A stretch of 64,000 bases of DNA from Anaerolineaceae bacterium (GTDB taxonomy: Bacteria; Chloroflexota; Anaerolineae; Aggregatilineales; Phototrophicaceae): NCBI GenBank assembly GCA_028818375.1, contig JAPPOB010000010.1, positions 744,001 through 808,000 of the forward strand, written 5' to 3'. Both the position numbers and the translations under genes were made by a program. A model generated the notes under the pieces. It made no database searches, had not been told where the DNA came from, and saw only the letters and a program-made list of their open reading frames with translations. Position 1 is the stretch's first letter. Every line of letters begins with the position of its first letter. Shown here in pieces: positions 40,052-49,800 of the stretch.

Positions 40052-41356
40052 TCAGGCAGCGGGAGTCAGTCTGCCGTCCGGCAACCACTCCAGGAGATCC
40101 CCGTCAACGCCAAAGAGCGACGGGCGTCCCTCACCATGGACCGCCCTGTCGGTCAGCACAACCCTCCGAATGGCCTCGTTGCCGGGAATCTCGTACATGA
40201 CGTCCAGCAGGGAACGCTCGATAATGGCGCGCAGGCCGCGCGCTCCCGTGCCCTGGGCCATTGCCATGGACGCCGCAGCCTGCAAGGCGGCCTCTTCGAA
40301 TTCCAGTTCAACCCCGTCCAGTTCCAGCAAATGGCGGTACTGACGGGTCAGAGCGTTTTTGGGTTCCACCAAAATGCGCACCAGCGCCTGCTCATCCAGC
40401 GGCTCCACGTCGACGATCACCGGCAAACGACCGGCGAATTCCGGGATCATGCCATAGGCCACCAGATCTTCCGGACTCAGCCGGCGCAGCAGCGTGGCCT
40501 CGTCCAATCCTGCCGCCATCCCGGCCGATTCACCGCTTCCGACGGCGAAACCCACTTTGCCGCGCCGTCCCAGACGCGTCGCGACCACGTCCGCCAGACC
40601 GGAAAACAGCCCGGCGCAAATGAACAGGATATTGCCTGTTTCAAGTTGGATGAATTCCTGATGCGGGTGCTTGCGGCCACCCTGGGGCGGCACGCTGGCC
40701 GTGGTGCCCTCGATGATTTTCAGCAGGGCCTGCTGAACGCCCTCGCCGGATACGTCGCGGGTGATGGAGGGATTGTCACCGGACTTGCGCGCGACCTTGT
40801 CGATTTCGTCCACGTAGATGATGCCGCGTTCGGCATGGGCGATATTGCCATCGGCAGCCTGGATCAAACGCAGCAGGATGTTCTCGACGTCCTCCCCCAC
40901 GTAGCCGGCCTCGGTCAGGGCCGTCGCATCGACGATGCAAAAGGGCACGTCCAGCATTCTTGCCAGGGTTCGCGCCAGCAGGGTCTTGCCGCTACCGGTG
41001 GGCCCGACCATGAGAATGTTGCTCTTTTCCAGCTCCACGCCCTCCGGCGCGGCGTCCGCCTGAATGCGCTTGTAGTGGTTGTAGACGGCCACACTCAGCA
41101 CGCGTTTGGCGTGGCGCTGACCCACGACGTATTCATCAAGCCGCGCCATGATTTCTTTCGGCGGTCGCAATGGTGCGGACGGGGTTTCCTGCGGCGCGGG
41201 GTCGTCGCCCTTGTCCCCGTCCAGCATATGGCGACAGAGTTCGACGCAATGGTTGCAGATGCACACGCCATGCGGGCCGGTGATCAGGCGCTGTACGTCC
41301 GTATGGCCCCGCTGACAGAAGGAGCAGCGTTGCGGCGGCTGCCCGTCCTCGCTCAT
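40052..41356 (-). CDS. clpX: ATP-dependent Clp protease ATP-binding subunit ClpX
   Basis: A 434-residue AAA+ unfoldase that feeds substrates to ClpP. The N-terminal zinc-binding domain has CSFC and ICNHC cysteine pairs. The AAA+ module carries [17 protein letters not shown] (Walker A), [14 protein letters not shown] (Walker B) and the sensor region [13 protein letters not shown]. The ClpP-docking IGF loop region is not an exact IGF, as far as can be seen. The start ATG 41356 overlaps the clpP stop by 4 bases (ATGA), so the two subunits are translationally coupled. Confidence 0.95.
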   Translation of the reverse strand: MSEDGQPPQRCSFCQRGHTDVQRLITGPHGVCICNHCVELCRHMLDGDKGDDPAPQETPSAPLRPPKEIMARLDEYVVGQRHAKRVLSVAVYNHYKRIQADAAPEGVELEKSNILMVGPTGSGKTLLARTLARMLDVPFCIVDATALTEAGYVGEDVENILLRLIQAADGNIAHAERGIIYVDEIDKVARKSGDNPSITRDVSGEGVQQALLKIIEGTTASVPPQGGRKHPHQEFIQLETGNILFICAGLFSGLADVVATRLGRRGKVGFAVGSGESAGMAAGLDEATLLRRLSPEDLVAYGMIPEFAGRLPVIVDVEPLDEQALVRILVEPKNALTRQYRHLLELDGVELEFEEAALQAAASMAMAQGTGARGLRAIIERSLLDVMYEIPGNEAIRRVVLTDRAVHGEGRPSLFGVDGDLLEWLPDGRLTPAA

Positions 41357-41964
41357 TTGCCCTGCTCCTGCGATCCGTTGGCGGTCAGCACCTTGTCGAT
41401 GATGCCATATTCAGCCGCCTGTGAAGCGCTCAGGAACAGGTCCCGGTCCTGATCGCGCTCGATCACGTCGCGCTCCTGCCCGGTATGGTGCACGAAGATT
41501 TCGATCAGCCGTTCCTTCAGCCGCATGATCTCGTTGGCCTGAATGACGATGTCGGAAGCCTGACCCTGGGAACCGCCCAAAGGCTGGTGCATGTGAATGG
41601 TGGCGTTTGGCAGGGCGTAGCGCTGCCCCTTCGCGCCTGCCGTCAGCAGCACGGTGCCGAAACTGGCCGTAAGGCCCAGCGCCACTGTGCTGACCGGCGC
41701 GCTGACCTGTTGCATGGCGTCGTAAATGGCCATACCGGCGTATACGATTCCGCCTGGAGAATTGATGTACATGTTGATCTGCCGTTCCGGGTCCTGCCCG
41801 TTGAGGTAGAGCAACTGCGCCACGATCAGGTTGGCGATCTGGTCATTGACCGGCGTGCCCATCAGCACGATCCGCTCCTTGAGCAACAGGGAGTAAATGT
41901 CGTAGGCGCGCTCGCCCCGACTGCCCTGCTCCACTACCATCGGGATTACGTTGAAGACGTCCAT
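41353..41964 (-). CDS. clpP: ATP-dependent Clp protease proteolytic subunit
   Basis: A 203-residue serine protease. The start is ATG 41964, one base after the tig stop; the longer open frame lies inside tig. The catalytic triad can be placed as Ser101 ([13 protein letters not shown]), His126 (IHMHQPLGG) and an Asp in DRDLFLSA near 175. The usual GQAASMG around the Ser is GLTASFG here, a mild variant. Order and coupling tig-clpP-clpX are as in many bacteria, linking a ribosome-bound chaperone to a degradation machine. Confidence 0.95.
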   Translation of the reverse strand: MDVFNVIPMVVEQGSRGERAYDIYSLLLKERIVLMGTPVNDQIANLIVAQLLYLNGQDPERQINMYINSPGGIVYAGMAIYDAMQQVSAPVSTVALGLTASFGTVLLTAGAKGQRYALPNATIHMHQPLGGSQGQASDIVIQANEIMRLKERLIEIFVHHTGQERDVIERDQDRDLFLSASQAAEYGIIDKVLTANGSQEQGK

Positions 41965-41965
41965 G

Positions 41966-43405
41966 TCAGGATGTTTCTCCTTCAGCGTCCGCTTCCGGTG
42001 AGTCCTCGTCTGCCAGCTCGCCGCGGGCGATGCCGGCAATGCGCTCCATGACGGCGCGAGTCTGCAACTCGTTGCGCAGGTTTTGTCGCATGTCCTCGTT
42101 GTCATACATGCTACGAAAGGCCTCGGCCTGATCGCCGAAGCGCGCGATACTGCGGCCAATCTCTTCTTCCAGCATGGCCTCGCTGATTTCGATGCCCTCT
42201 GCCCGCGACAACTCGGCCATGGTCAGTGTGTGGCGAATCAAGGCTTCGGCATTGTCCCGCGACTCCTCCTTCAGCGCCTCACGGGTGGTGCCGGACATGC
42301 GGATGTAGTCGTCAAGGGTCAGGCCGCGCTGGCGCATGTCATGGTCCATACGCAGCAGCAGGTGTTCCATCTGGTCCTGTACCAGGGCTTCCGGCCAGGA
42401 AAAGGTCGCGCCCTCAATGATTGTTTCCAGCACTTCCCGGGCATATGCCGTCATCGCCTGTTCCCCGGCCTCGGCGTTCAGCCGCTCACGAGTCTGGACC
42501 CGCAGGGTCAGCAGGCTCGTCGCCTCTGCGTCCCCGTCCCCTTCACCGTCTCCGGCGCCGACGCGGGCGGCGAAGTCGTCGTTGAGTTCGGGAAGCGTGA
42601 CGAGTTCGATCTTGCGCACGACGACGCTGAACGCCACCCTTTTGCCGGAGAGCGTGCCGTGGCGGTCCTCATCTTCCGGGTACTGCAATTCGAAGTCGCG
42701 TTGTTCTTCCCCGGCAGCGCCCAGCAGGGCCTCCGTGAATCCGGGCGCGGGTTCGCGTTGCGGTGTAAGGGAGAGGACCAGCTGTTGCCCGTCCATGAAT
42801 TGACGACCGGCAGCTGCCTCCCCGTCGCCCTCGCCATCAGCCTCCCCCGCTGCTGCCTCCCCCGCTGCTTCAGACCCTTCCTCTTCGTCCAGCACGGTGG
42901 CCGTCACGGTGGCGTGCACGCGGTTGCCGGCAGCGACCGGCCGGGGGCTGTCCTCAACGAGGGCCTCGCGTTCCTGCAGGGCGAGCAGCGCGTCGTCTAC
43001 GTCGCTGTCACTGACCTCCGGCGGCGCAAACTCCCTGCGGATGGAGCGATAGTCGCCCAGGTCCGTGACCGGCTGCAGCGGCAGGGTGTAGCGGAAAGTC
43101 GGGTCCGGCTCCTGTTCAAAGTCCTCCAGGGTGCCGGGTCCGTAAGGATCAAGGCCGGTTTCGCCCAGTGCGTCCGGATAGAGCGCCATGCCCAGATCTT
43201 CCACCGCCGTTTCCAGAATCGCCGCCTCTCCAACGTGGCTGGCGAGTACCCGATAGGGCGCCCTGCCCTTGCGGAATCCCGGAATACGGACCTGGCGCGC
43301 GATTTTTCTGGCAGCACTTTTGCGCGCTTCGTCCAGACGGTCGCTTTCGACCACGACCGTCATACGCGCCATGCGATTGTCAAGCTGTTCGGTCTCTACG
43401 TTCAC
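41966..43405 (-). CDS. tig: Trigger factor, with acidic insertion
   Basis: A 479-residue ribosome-associated chaperone. The N-terminal ribosome-binding domain carries the signature PGFRKGRAP. The PPIase-like domain and the alpha-helical C-terminal domain follow ([38 protein letters not shown]). Residues about 172-200 are an Ala/Gly/Glu/Asp-rich insertion; the DNA there contains two exact copies of a 15-base unit (42840-42869), so it looks like a recent low-complexity expansion. A second acidic patch ([14 protein letters not shown]) lies near the end of the PPIase domain. It is the first gene of the tig-clpP-clpX-obgE-nadD-SBP series. Confidence 0.92.
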   Translation of the reverse strand: MNVETEQLDNRMARMTVVVESDRLDEARKSAARKIARQVRIPGFRKGRAPYRVLASHVGEAAILETAVEDLGMALYPDALGETGLDPYGPGTLEDFEQEPDPTFRYTLPLQPVTDLGDYRSIRREFAPPEVSDSDVDDALLALQEREALVEDSPRPVAAGNRVHATVTATVLDEEEGSEAAGEAAAGEADGEGDGEAAAGRQFMDGQQLVLSLTPQREPAPGFTEALLGAAGEEQRDFELQYPEDEDRHGTLSGKRVAFSVVVRKIELVTLPELNDDFAARVGAGDGEGDGDAEATSLLTLRVQTRERLNAEAGEQAMTAYAREVLETIIEGATFSWPEALVQDQMEHLLLRMDHDMRQRGLTLDDYIRMSGTTREALKEESRDNAEALIRHTLTMAELSRAEGIEISEAMLEEEIGRSIARFGDQAEAFRSMYDNEDMRQNLRNELQTRAVMERIAGIARGELADEDSPEADAEGETS

Positions 43406-43440
43406 GTCCTGTTCCCGCTTCCTTTGGGCGTCGCAGAGTC

Positions 43441-43470
43441 AGTATAGCAGCAGCCCGCCCCGCATGACTA
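43441..43470 (-). promoter_or_regulatory. Promoter of the tig-clpP-clpX-obgE-nadD operon
   Basis: On the minus strand, TAGTCA (43470-43465, 4 of 6), an 18-base spacer and TATACT (43446-43441). TGC directly before TATACT makes an extended -10. The transcript would start about 28 bases before the tig ATG. Confidence 0.6.
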
Positions 43471-43535
43471 TGGCGGGTTACCGGTCAGCATTTTTCCCGG
43501 CTCGTGAGCGGGATTGGGGGGCGCCCCGGCACCCA

Positions 43536-43569
43536 CCGGTTTGACCGGCCATCCAATTCGCGTTACAAA
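43536..43569 (+). promoter_or_regulatory. Promoter and candidate operator of the sugar ABC transporter
   Basis: TTGACC (43541-43546), 17-base spacer, TACAAA (43564-43569). The -35 is covered by an inverted repeat, CCGGT-TTG-ACCGG (43536-43548), a plausible binding site for a local repressor. The leader to the ATG at 43637 is about 60 bases. Confidence 0.5.
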
Positions 43570-43636
43570 TTGAGGGTCGGCGCCGATTACTTTGTCCGCG
43601 CCCAACACAACAGTTCCCACTGGGGAGGAAGTGACC

Positions 43637-44878
43637 ATGAAACGTTTGTCTTTTTTGCTTGTCCTGCTGTTGCTGGTCGGCGCATTCAGCGCCTCGGCAC
43701 AGGAAGAAGTCACCCTGCGCCTGTCGTCCTGGCAATGGGAAGACCCGAGCTACGCACCCTTCTGGGAGGGTACGACTGCAGCATTCATGGAGGCCAATCC
43801 TGGCGTCACCATCGAACGCTTCTCCTTCCCGCTTGACCAGTTATTTGACCGCGTCGACCTTGAGGTCGCTGCCGGCACGCCGCCGGACATCATCGAGGTG
43901 ACCGGTTTCAACGTCTTTGAATACATCGACAAGGGCGTTCTGGAACCGCTGAATGCCTGCTTCGAAGGCACCGACATCGTGGAGAAGGTTGCCGGCCAGG
44001 ACTCCTATGCGGTCGATGACATGGGCAACATCTATGCGCTGAACCTCTCCGCCAGAACACTCGCGCTATGGGTCCACCAGCCCATGTTTGATGAAGCCGG
44101 CATTGACGTGCCGACGGACTTCGAAAGCTTCATGGCGGCGGCCCAGGCGCTGACGAATCCGGACGAGGAAGAGTTCGGCCTGGTGTTGACCAACACGGCG
44201 CACTCCCGCCTGCACGAGGGTGTGCTGATTATGGTCGTCGGACACGGCGCCCACTGGACTCTGGATGGCCAGCCGGCCTTCTCCCAGCCGGAGGTCATCG
44301 CCGGCGTGCAGTTCTTCAAGGACCTTTTCGACGCGGGCGTGATGCCCCGCGGCGTGGACGGCGCCGGAGCGCAGTGGCCCTATTTCAACAGCGGCAAGGT
44401 CGGCATGACCATTGACGGCCCCTGGTACTGGGTCAACCTAGGCAACGCCTCGCCGGAAGTCCAGTCCACCGTGACCATTCACCCGCTCCCCACGGACTCG
44501 GCGCGCCCGACCGGCGGCCCGAACAACCTGGTGGGCATCGCGGCCGGTGGCCCCAACCAGGATCTCGCTTGTGAATTCATCAAGTCCATCGCCACCACCG
44601 AGTGGGGCCAGGTGTGGACCAACAGCAGCGGCACCATCAACCCGATTGAGGGCGCGGTGACCGACAGTTTCCTGATGGACAACCCCTGGTTCCAAACTTT
44701 CGCCGATGACGGACCGAAATTCGTGCCGGTGGCGGCGCCGGGGCTTGAGGTCTACCACAGCGACATCGTGCGCATCATCAACAATCGCCTGGTCGAGGTG
44801 CTTTATGACGACCGGCCGGTCGAGGAAGCCATGGCCGACCTGCAGGCCGACGTAGAGGAATTCCTCGAAGACCAGTAG
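43637..44878 (+). CDS. ABC transporter sugar-binding protein (SBP family 1)
   Basis: A 413-residue exported binding protein. The start is ATG 43637 with GGGGAGGAAG upstream. The signal peptide KRLSFLLVLLLLVGAFSASAQ has no lipobox Cys, so it may be anchored by its uncleaved helix or be free. The mature part has the SBP_bac_1 pattern: LRLSSWQWEDPSYAPFWEGTTAAF, PPDIIEVTGFNVFEYIDKGVLEPL, NSGKVGMTIDGPWYWVN and NNLVGIAAGGPNQDLACEFIKSI. The family delivers mono- and oligosaccharides or glycerol-phosphate; the exact sugar is unknown. Two MalFG-type permeases follow. Confidence 0.85.
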   Translation: MKRLSFLLVLLLLVGAFSASAQEEVTLRLSSWQWEDPSYAPFWEGTTAAFMEANPGVTIERFSFPLDQLFDRVDLEVAAGTPPDIIEVTGFNVFEYIDKGVLEPLNACFEGTDIVEKVAGQDSYAVDDMGNIYALNLSARTLALWVHQPMFDEAGIDVPTDFESFMAAAQALTNPDEEEFGLVLTNTAHSRLHEGVLIMVVGHGAHWTLDGQPAFSQPEVIAGVQFFKDLFDAGVMPRGVDGAGAQWPYFNSGKVGMTIDGPWYWVNLGNASPEVQSTVTIHPLPTDSARPTGGPNNLVGIAAGGPNQDLACEFIKSIATTEWGQVWTNSSGTINPIEGAVTDSFLMDNPWFQTFADDGPKFVPVAAPGLEVYHSDIVRIINNRLVEVLYDDRPVEEAMADLQADVEEFLEDQ

Positions 44879-44903
44879 TGATTGCGTCCTGCGGGACTTT
44901 TCA

Positions 44904-44933
44904 GCGGGACGGGCGTCGACACGCCCGTCCCGC
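44904..44933 (+). promoter_or_regulatory. Very stable intercistronic hairpin between binding protein and permeases
   Basis: GCGGGACGGGCGT (44904-44916), loop CGAC, ACGCCCGTCCCGC (44921-44933): a perfect 13-bp GC-rich stem, 25 bases after the binding-protein stop and 32 before the next start. No T-tract follows. Such hairpins stabilise the upstream mRNA and lower downstream expression in many ABC operons, fitting the need for excess binding protein. Confidence 0.65.
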
Positions 44934-44965
44934 CCTGACATGACTTTTCCGAAAGCGCCCCTTGC

Positions 44966-45853
44966 ATGACGACCTCGCGGAGTTTCCTGCCCTGGCTTCT
45001 GCTGGCGCCGGCTGGCCTGCTGATCGTCGCCATCATTTACGTGCCGCTGGTCTACAGCACCCTGATCAGCCTCACGGACGCCCATTTGCTGCGCTTCAGC
45101 AGCGCGGAATTCATCGGTTTTGGCAATTTTGAACGGTTGCTGGCGCGTCAGCGCCTCGCCACTTCTCTCTGGCGCACCCTGACCTACAGCGCCGGCACGG
45201 TGGTGCTCAGCTTTCTTACCGGCCTCTTCGTCGCCCTGCTGTTGAACAGGACGACCATGCTGCGGGGCCTGGCTCGCACCCTGCTGATCATCCCCTGGGC
45301 CACGCCCTGGCTGGTCGTCACCCTGATCTGGTACGTCATGTTCAACCCGCAGGTCGGGCCCATCAACGAAATCCTCAACCTCCTTGGCGTGCTTGAGGAG
45401 GGCCACTCCTGGCTCTACAGCAGCGAGACCGCGATGCTTTCCATCGTCATCGCCACTAGCTGGCGTCTGTTCCCGGCAGTCACCCTGATTCTGCTGGCGG
45501 GGCTCCAGGGCATTCCACCGGAGCAGTACGAGGCGGCTGAAGTGGATGGCGCCAGCGCCTGGGCCCGTTTTCGTTACATCACCATGCCTGGTATCCGGGC
45601 CGTGAGCATCACCATGCTTACCCTGTTGACGATCTGGTCCTCCAAGCTTTTCACCATGGCCTGGACCCTGACCCGTGGCGGACCGGGTGACGCCACCCGC
45701 GTCCTTTCCGTCTACACCTATCAGGAAGCCTTTGGTTCCAACCGCCTGGGACGCGGCTCGGCGCTGGCGGTAATCTCCTTGCTATTCAGCCTGCTGCTGG
45801 TCTTCGTTTACCTGATCGTGCTGCGCCGCGAGGAAGAAAGGACCCAGGGATGA
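44966..45853 (+). CDS. Sugar ABC transporter permease, MalF type
   Basis: A 295-residue inner membrane protein with six helices. The EAA loop that docks the ATPase is QYEAAEVDGASAWARFRYITMP. Other family features are LLAPAGLLIVAIIYVPLVYS at the start and LTRGGPGDATRVLSVYTY before the last helix. It starts at ATG 44966 and ends overlapping the second permease gene by 4 bases (ATGA). It should pair with that permease to form the membrane channel for the binding protein at 43637. Confidence 0.88.
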   Translation: MTTSRSFLPWLLLAPAGLLIVAIIYVPLVYSTLISLTDAHLLRFSSAEFIGFGNFERLLARQRLATSLWRTLTYSAGTVVLSFLTGLFVALLLNRTTMLRGLARTLLIIPWATPWLVVTLIWYVMFNPQVGPINEILNLLGVLEEGHSWLYSSETAMLSIVIATSWRLFPAVTLILLAGLQGIPPEQYEAAEVDGASAWARFRYITMPGIRAVSITMLTLLTIWSSKLFTMAWTLTRGGPGDATRVLSVYTYQEAFGSNRLGRGSALAVISLLFSLLLVFVYLIVLRREEERTQG

Positions 45854-46746
45854 GCGCAGCCCGCCCTGGCGGCCCGACGATGCATTCGGGCGAACTGCTG
45901 CGCGACGCCGGCCGCCGTCGACGGGCCCTCGGCAGCCTGGGATTCGTCATTGTGCTGGTGACGACGACCATCGCCATCGTCTACCCCTTCTACTGGATGG
46001 TCATGGCCTCCTTCACGCCACAGGGATACAGCCTCGGTTTCGAAACGCCCCTGATTCTTCCGAACCAGTTCAGTATCGACGCCTGGCTGGCCATCTTTCA
46101 GGAAAAGCCCCTGCTGCTCTGGCTGGGCAATACGACGATTATCAACGTCACCGCCACCTTTGTGGTGATGCCGGTATCGCTCCTCGCCTCCTACAGCCTG
46201 AACCGCTACCGTTTCCGTGGACGCATGCCTTTCATCATTTTTGTACTGCTTGGACAGTTGTTGCCTGCGTCAGCGCTGATCGTGCCCCTCTTTCTGATGT
46301 TCCGCGACGCCGGTCTGCTGAACACGACGGGCGGGGTCGTGATCGCCTACATCACCTTCATGCTGCCGACGGCCATCTGGGTCCTTTGGGGTTACATGCA
46401 GGGCATCCCCCTCTATTTTGAGGAGGCCGCCCTCGTCGACGGCTGTAACCGCTTCCAGGCCTTCCGCCTGGTCACGCTGCCGCTGGCCATGCCCGGCCTG
46501 GCGGCGACGTCCCTGTTTGTATTTCTGGATGGCTGGAACCACTACCTGCTGGCCTTCGTGCTGGCCGGCAGCATGGACCAGTGGGTGATCTCGCTCGGCC
46601 TGTTTTCCTTCATCGGCGCCTACCACACCGAGATCGAGCAAATGATGGCGACCTCGGTGGTCGCTGCCGCGCCGGCGCTGGCCGTCTTCGCCCTGCTGCA
46701 GCGCCATTTGCGCGGCGGCCTGGCCCTGGGCGGGATGAAGGGCTAG
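45850..46746 (+). CDS. Sugar ABC transporter permease, MalG type
   Basis: A 298-residue, six-helix permease starting at ATG 45850 inside the stop of its partner. The EAA loop is YFEEAALVDGCNRFQAFRLVTLPLAMPG. FYWMVMASFTPQG and the C-terminal LLQRHLRGGLALGGMKG are typical of MalG/UgpE-like proteins. No ATP-binding subunit follows, so a shared ATPase elsewhere is expected. The last 13 codons (46705-46743) plus one further base are repeated almost exactly at 50411-50450, beyond the helicase island. The copy here ends TAG, the distal copy TGA. The present 3' end may therefore have been supplied by the inserted element. Confidence 0.88.
   Translation: MSAARPGGPTMHSGELLRDAGRRRRALGSLGFVIVLVTTTIAIVYPFYWMVMASFTPQGYSLGFETPLILPNQFSIDAWLAIFQEKPLLLWLGNTTIINVTATFVVMPVSLLASYSLNRYRFRGRMPFIIFVLLGQLLPASALIVPLFLMFRDAGLLNTTGGVVIAYITFMLPTAIWVLWGYMQGIPLYFEEAALVDGCNRFQAFRLVTLPLAMPGLAATSLFVFLDGWNHYLLAFVLAGSMDQWVISLGLFSFIGAYHTEIEQMMATSVVAAAPALAVFALLQRHLRGGLALGGMKG
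46705..46744 (+). repeat. Direct repeat, left copy (att-like)
   Basis: A 40-bp sequence that forms the 3' end of the MalG-type permease gene and recurs at 50411-50450. The last 36 bases are identical (46709-46744 and 50415-50450). The only difference is T46708 against C50414, a synonymous TTG/CTG Leu change. Confidence 0.9.
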
Positions 46747-46760
46747 CCTAGCCACCTCAT

Positions 46761-46773
46761 AGAGTTGAACTCT
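46761..46773. promoter_or_regulatory. Perfect 13-bp palindrome at the island's left end
   Basis: AGAGTT-G-AACTCT, 16 bases inside the left repeat and upstream of the helicase promoter. It could be an operator or a recombinase-binding arm. The function is unknown. Confidence 0.35.
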
Positions 46774-46802
46774 GTTCCCAATATTACTCGAATTGACTGG
46801 GG

Positions 46803-46832
46803 TTGATTCGTCACTCATATCTTCTGTACACT
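46803..46832 (+). promoter_or_regulatory. Promoter of the island helicase
   Basis: TTGATT (46803-46808), 18-base spacer, TACACT (46827-46832). An overlapping TTGACT lies at 46793-46798. The transcript would start near 46839, about 43 bases before the preferred TTG start. Confidence 0.5.
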
Positions 46833-46881
46833 TTATCCCAATCTCGCGTTCGGCATGTTACATCTCACCACAGGAGGCAAC

Positions 46882-49800
46882 TTGAAACTCGAGAAGCTCA
46901 GGGCCGACATGCGCATTCGCGGCCTCACCGCGAATGAAATCGTTACAATCTTGCATGTCGAAATAAAAGGAAGTGTGGGCGCCAAGGTAACTTATCGAAG
47001 GGAAGATGGTCGTCCTCCGATAACGCGAACAGTGTTGCGGAGAGAAGAAAGCATTCTTGAGATTGTGCCAGAGCGTCGATTTGATTTCAGCGCCGAATCC
47101 GATGAGTTTCGCCTTGCCTCCGACGCCTGGCGCATAAAATTCGCTCATGTATTTGACCCACTTCAGGCCGTGCACAGTTCACCCATTCAGCCATTGCCAC
47201 ACCAAATCGAAGCAGTTTACAACACAATGTTGGATCAGCAGCCCCTTCGGTTCTTGCTCGCAGATGACCCCGGTGCCGGCAAAACCATCATGGCCGGCCT
47301 GCTTGTCCGTGAGCTGGAAATCCGAGGCGCGGTCGACCGTTGCTTGATTTGCGTGCCCGGTAATCTTGCCTATCAATGGCAAGAAGAAATGAGGGAGAAA
47401 TTCTCTCTAGAATTCAAAATCTTCTCCGAGGATACCAGCAACTCTATTGAGGCTCTGGCAGCAAATGATCTTCTCATTGCTCGGATGGACCAGATCAAAC
47501 GCAACAAGTACCGGAAAATGTTGGAGCAGACGAACTGGGATTTAGTCCTTATAGATGAAGCACACAAAATGTCTGCACCTTGGTTCGGCAAGACACCCAA
47601 TTTTACGCAGAGATACCGGCTTGGCGAATTGCTGGGCAGAAAGACTACAAATCTGCTCCTGCTGACAGCAACGCCACACAACGGACGCCAAAATGAATTC
47701 CAGCTATTTCTTCGTTTGCTCGATCCTGACCGCTTCTCAGATCGAAAGTCCGATTCACTCGGTCAACGCGGAATTGCAGTGGAACATTCAGGATTTAGTG
47801 ACTTGATGCGAAGAATGCAAAAGGAGGAACTCAAAAACTTTGATGGAAGCAATCTTTTCCCTGAGCGGTTCGCATATACACGTGATTTTGAATTGGCCGA
47901 CTTAGGTCAAGACTTGTACGAGAGGGTTACGAATTACGTGCGAAATGAGTTTAACAGGGCGAAGCATCTGGCGGGGGGACGCCGTAACAATGTAGGGTTT
48001 GCAATGGTTATCCTACAGCGTCGTTTGGCTTCTTCTCCCGGGGCCATTGCACACACGTTACAGAGACGCCATTCAAAGCTTCGTGATTTATTGGTTGAAT
48101 GGCAATCTTCTGGTCCGGCAGCGTCTTCCGAGTCAACGTCATACGATGACGAAGAAATCGAAGACATTGACGACGGTCATGTGCAAGACCCTGAGCAAAG
48201 TGAAGAGGAATTCGTCAATAATGCCACCAACGCAGCCAACATTGGGGAACTGCAAAAGGAAATTGATGTTCTTGCAGAACTTGAGGCGCAGGCAGTCGAG
48301 GTAAGAAACAGCGGAATCGATAGCAAGTGGGAAGGACTTGAAGACTTACTAAATAACGAGCGTTTGCTGTACCTCAAGGACGGCAGCCCACGCAAGCTCA
48401 TTATATTTACCGAATTCCGCGATACGCTCAGCTACCTAGTAAATCGTCTAGTCGAATTCACCGGCGAGCCGGATACGATTTTACAAATTCACGGCGGGCT
48501 ACCTTTTGGACAGAGGCGCGAAGTCCAAGATCGCTTCTGGACTGACAAGAGTGTACGATTCCTCGTCGCCACGGACGCCGCCGGCGAGGGCATCAACTTG
48601 CACTGTACAAACTTGATGATCAATTACGATCTTCCCTGGAATCCTAATCGACTTGAACAGCGATTCGGACGCATTCACCGAATCGGGCAAAGGAAGACTT
48701 GCCATTTGTGGAACATGCTTGCGAGCAATACGCGAGAAGGGCGGGTGTTCAATACATTGATACGCAAAATGGGCAACATTGGCGGCGCGTTGGATGGCAA
48801 AATGTTCAATGTGCTTGGAGACGTGTTTCGCGAACAGTCGCTTCAGGAAATCATGATGGAGGCGATAAGTGGGCCCGAAAATGCACTTCCGCTTCCAGAC
48901 TTGGAGCACAACATTAGAATGGCGAGCGAGACGCTGAGCAACATCGAGAATCGCCTAGTGATCACAACGCTTGAAGTACCCCAAGTTAAGAAATTGGACA
49001 TGCATCGTACCCGCACCCTCGCCGTCAGCCTGCAGCCTTGGCACATAAAGGCTTTCACTACCCGTGCCCTCAAGCTGTATGGAACCGCGTTACGCGAGAA
49101 CGACAGGGAAATCGGTGTCTTTGCCCTCGATCGAGTACCTACTGAAATTCGTGAAGGCATCCCGGAGTCCGAGATCAAACCAGAACGTTCCTATAAGTCC
49201 CTTTGCTTTGAACCGCATCGATATCACGAACGAATCGCCAAAGGTGTACAACTGATAAGTATTGGCCATCCTCTTTTGAAGGCCATAGTGGCGAAAGTTC
49301 TTACCATGAATCAGAGACCGTTGAGGCACGGTGCTGTATTGATCGACGATCAAAACCTTGGGATACATCCGCGACTCCTCATTTACCTTGAGCAGGCAAT
49401 AATTAGTGGCCACCAGAGTGCTGAAGGACATCCACTGGAACTTGAACGTAGCGCCTGGTGCGTGGAAATTAGCAGGGAACGCGAAATCGTGATTCCTGAT
49501 GACGCTCCTTGGATTGACTATCGCAAGCCCGCTCCATCTGAAATCGCAGCGGTTGAAAGACATTTGTTGGAAGCGTGGCTGGAGCAACAGGATGAATTCA
49601 TTGGCTGCGCAGTAGACGCACTAACCGGAGAGAAAATCATTCCCAGGTTGGAAGTAATATCTGAGATCCGGAAAAAGAAGAGCGCTCGGGATCGCAGGGT
49701 CGTCCGCGCCCATCTTTTGCAAGAGATCAGCCATCAGGATGAAATCATAGAGAGAACCCACAATAGAGAAAAGGCAGCTATACTCGACGGAAATCAACAA

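Noticed and set aside
42840..42869. Tandem repeat considered as the start of a CRISPR-like array
   Set aside because: Only two 15-base units with no spacers, in frame within tig; it is a coding low-complexity repeat. No CRISPR array was seen anywhere in the window.
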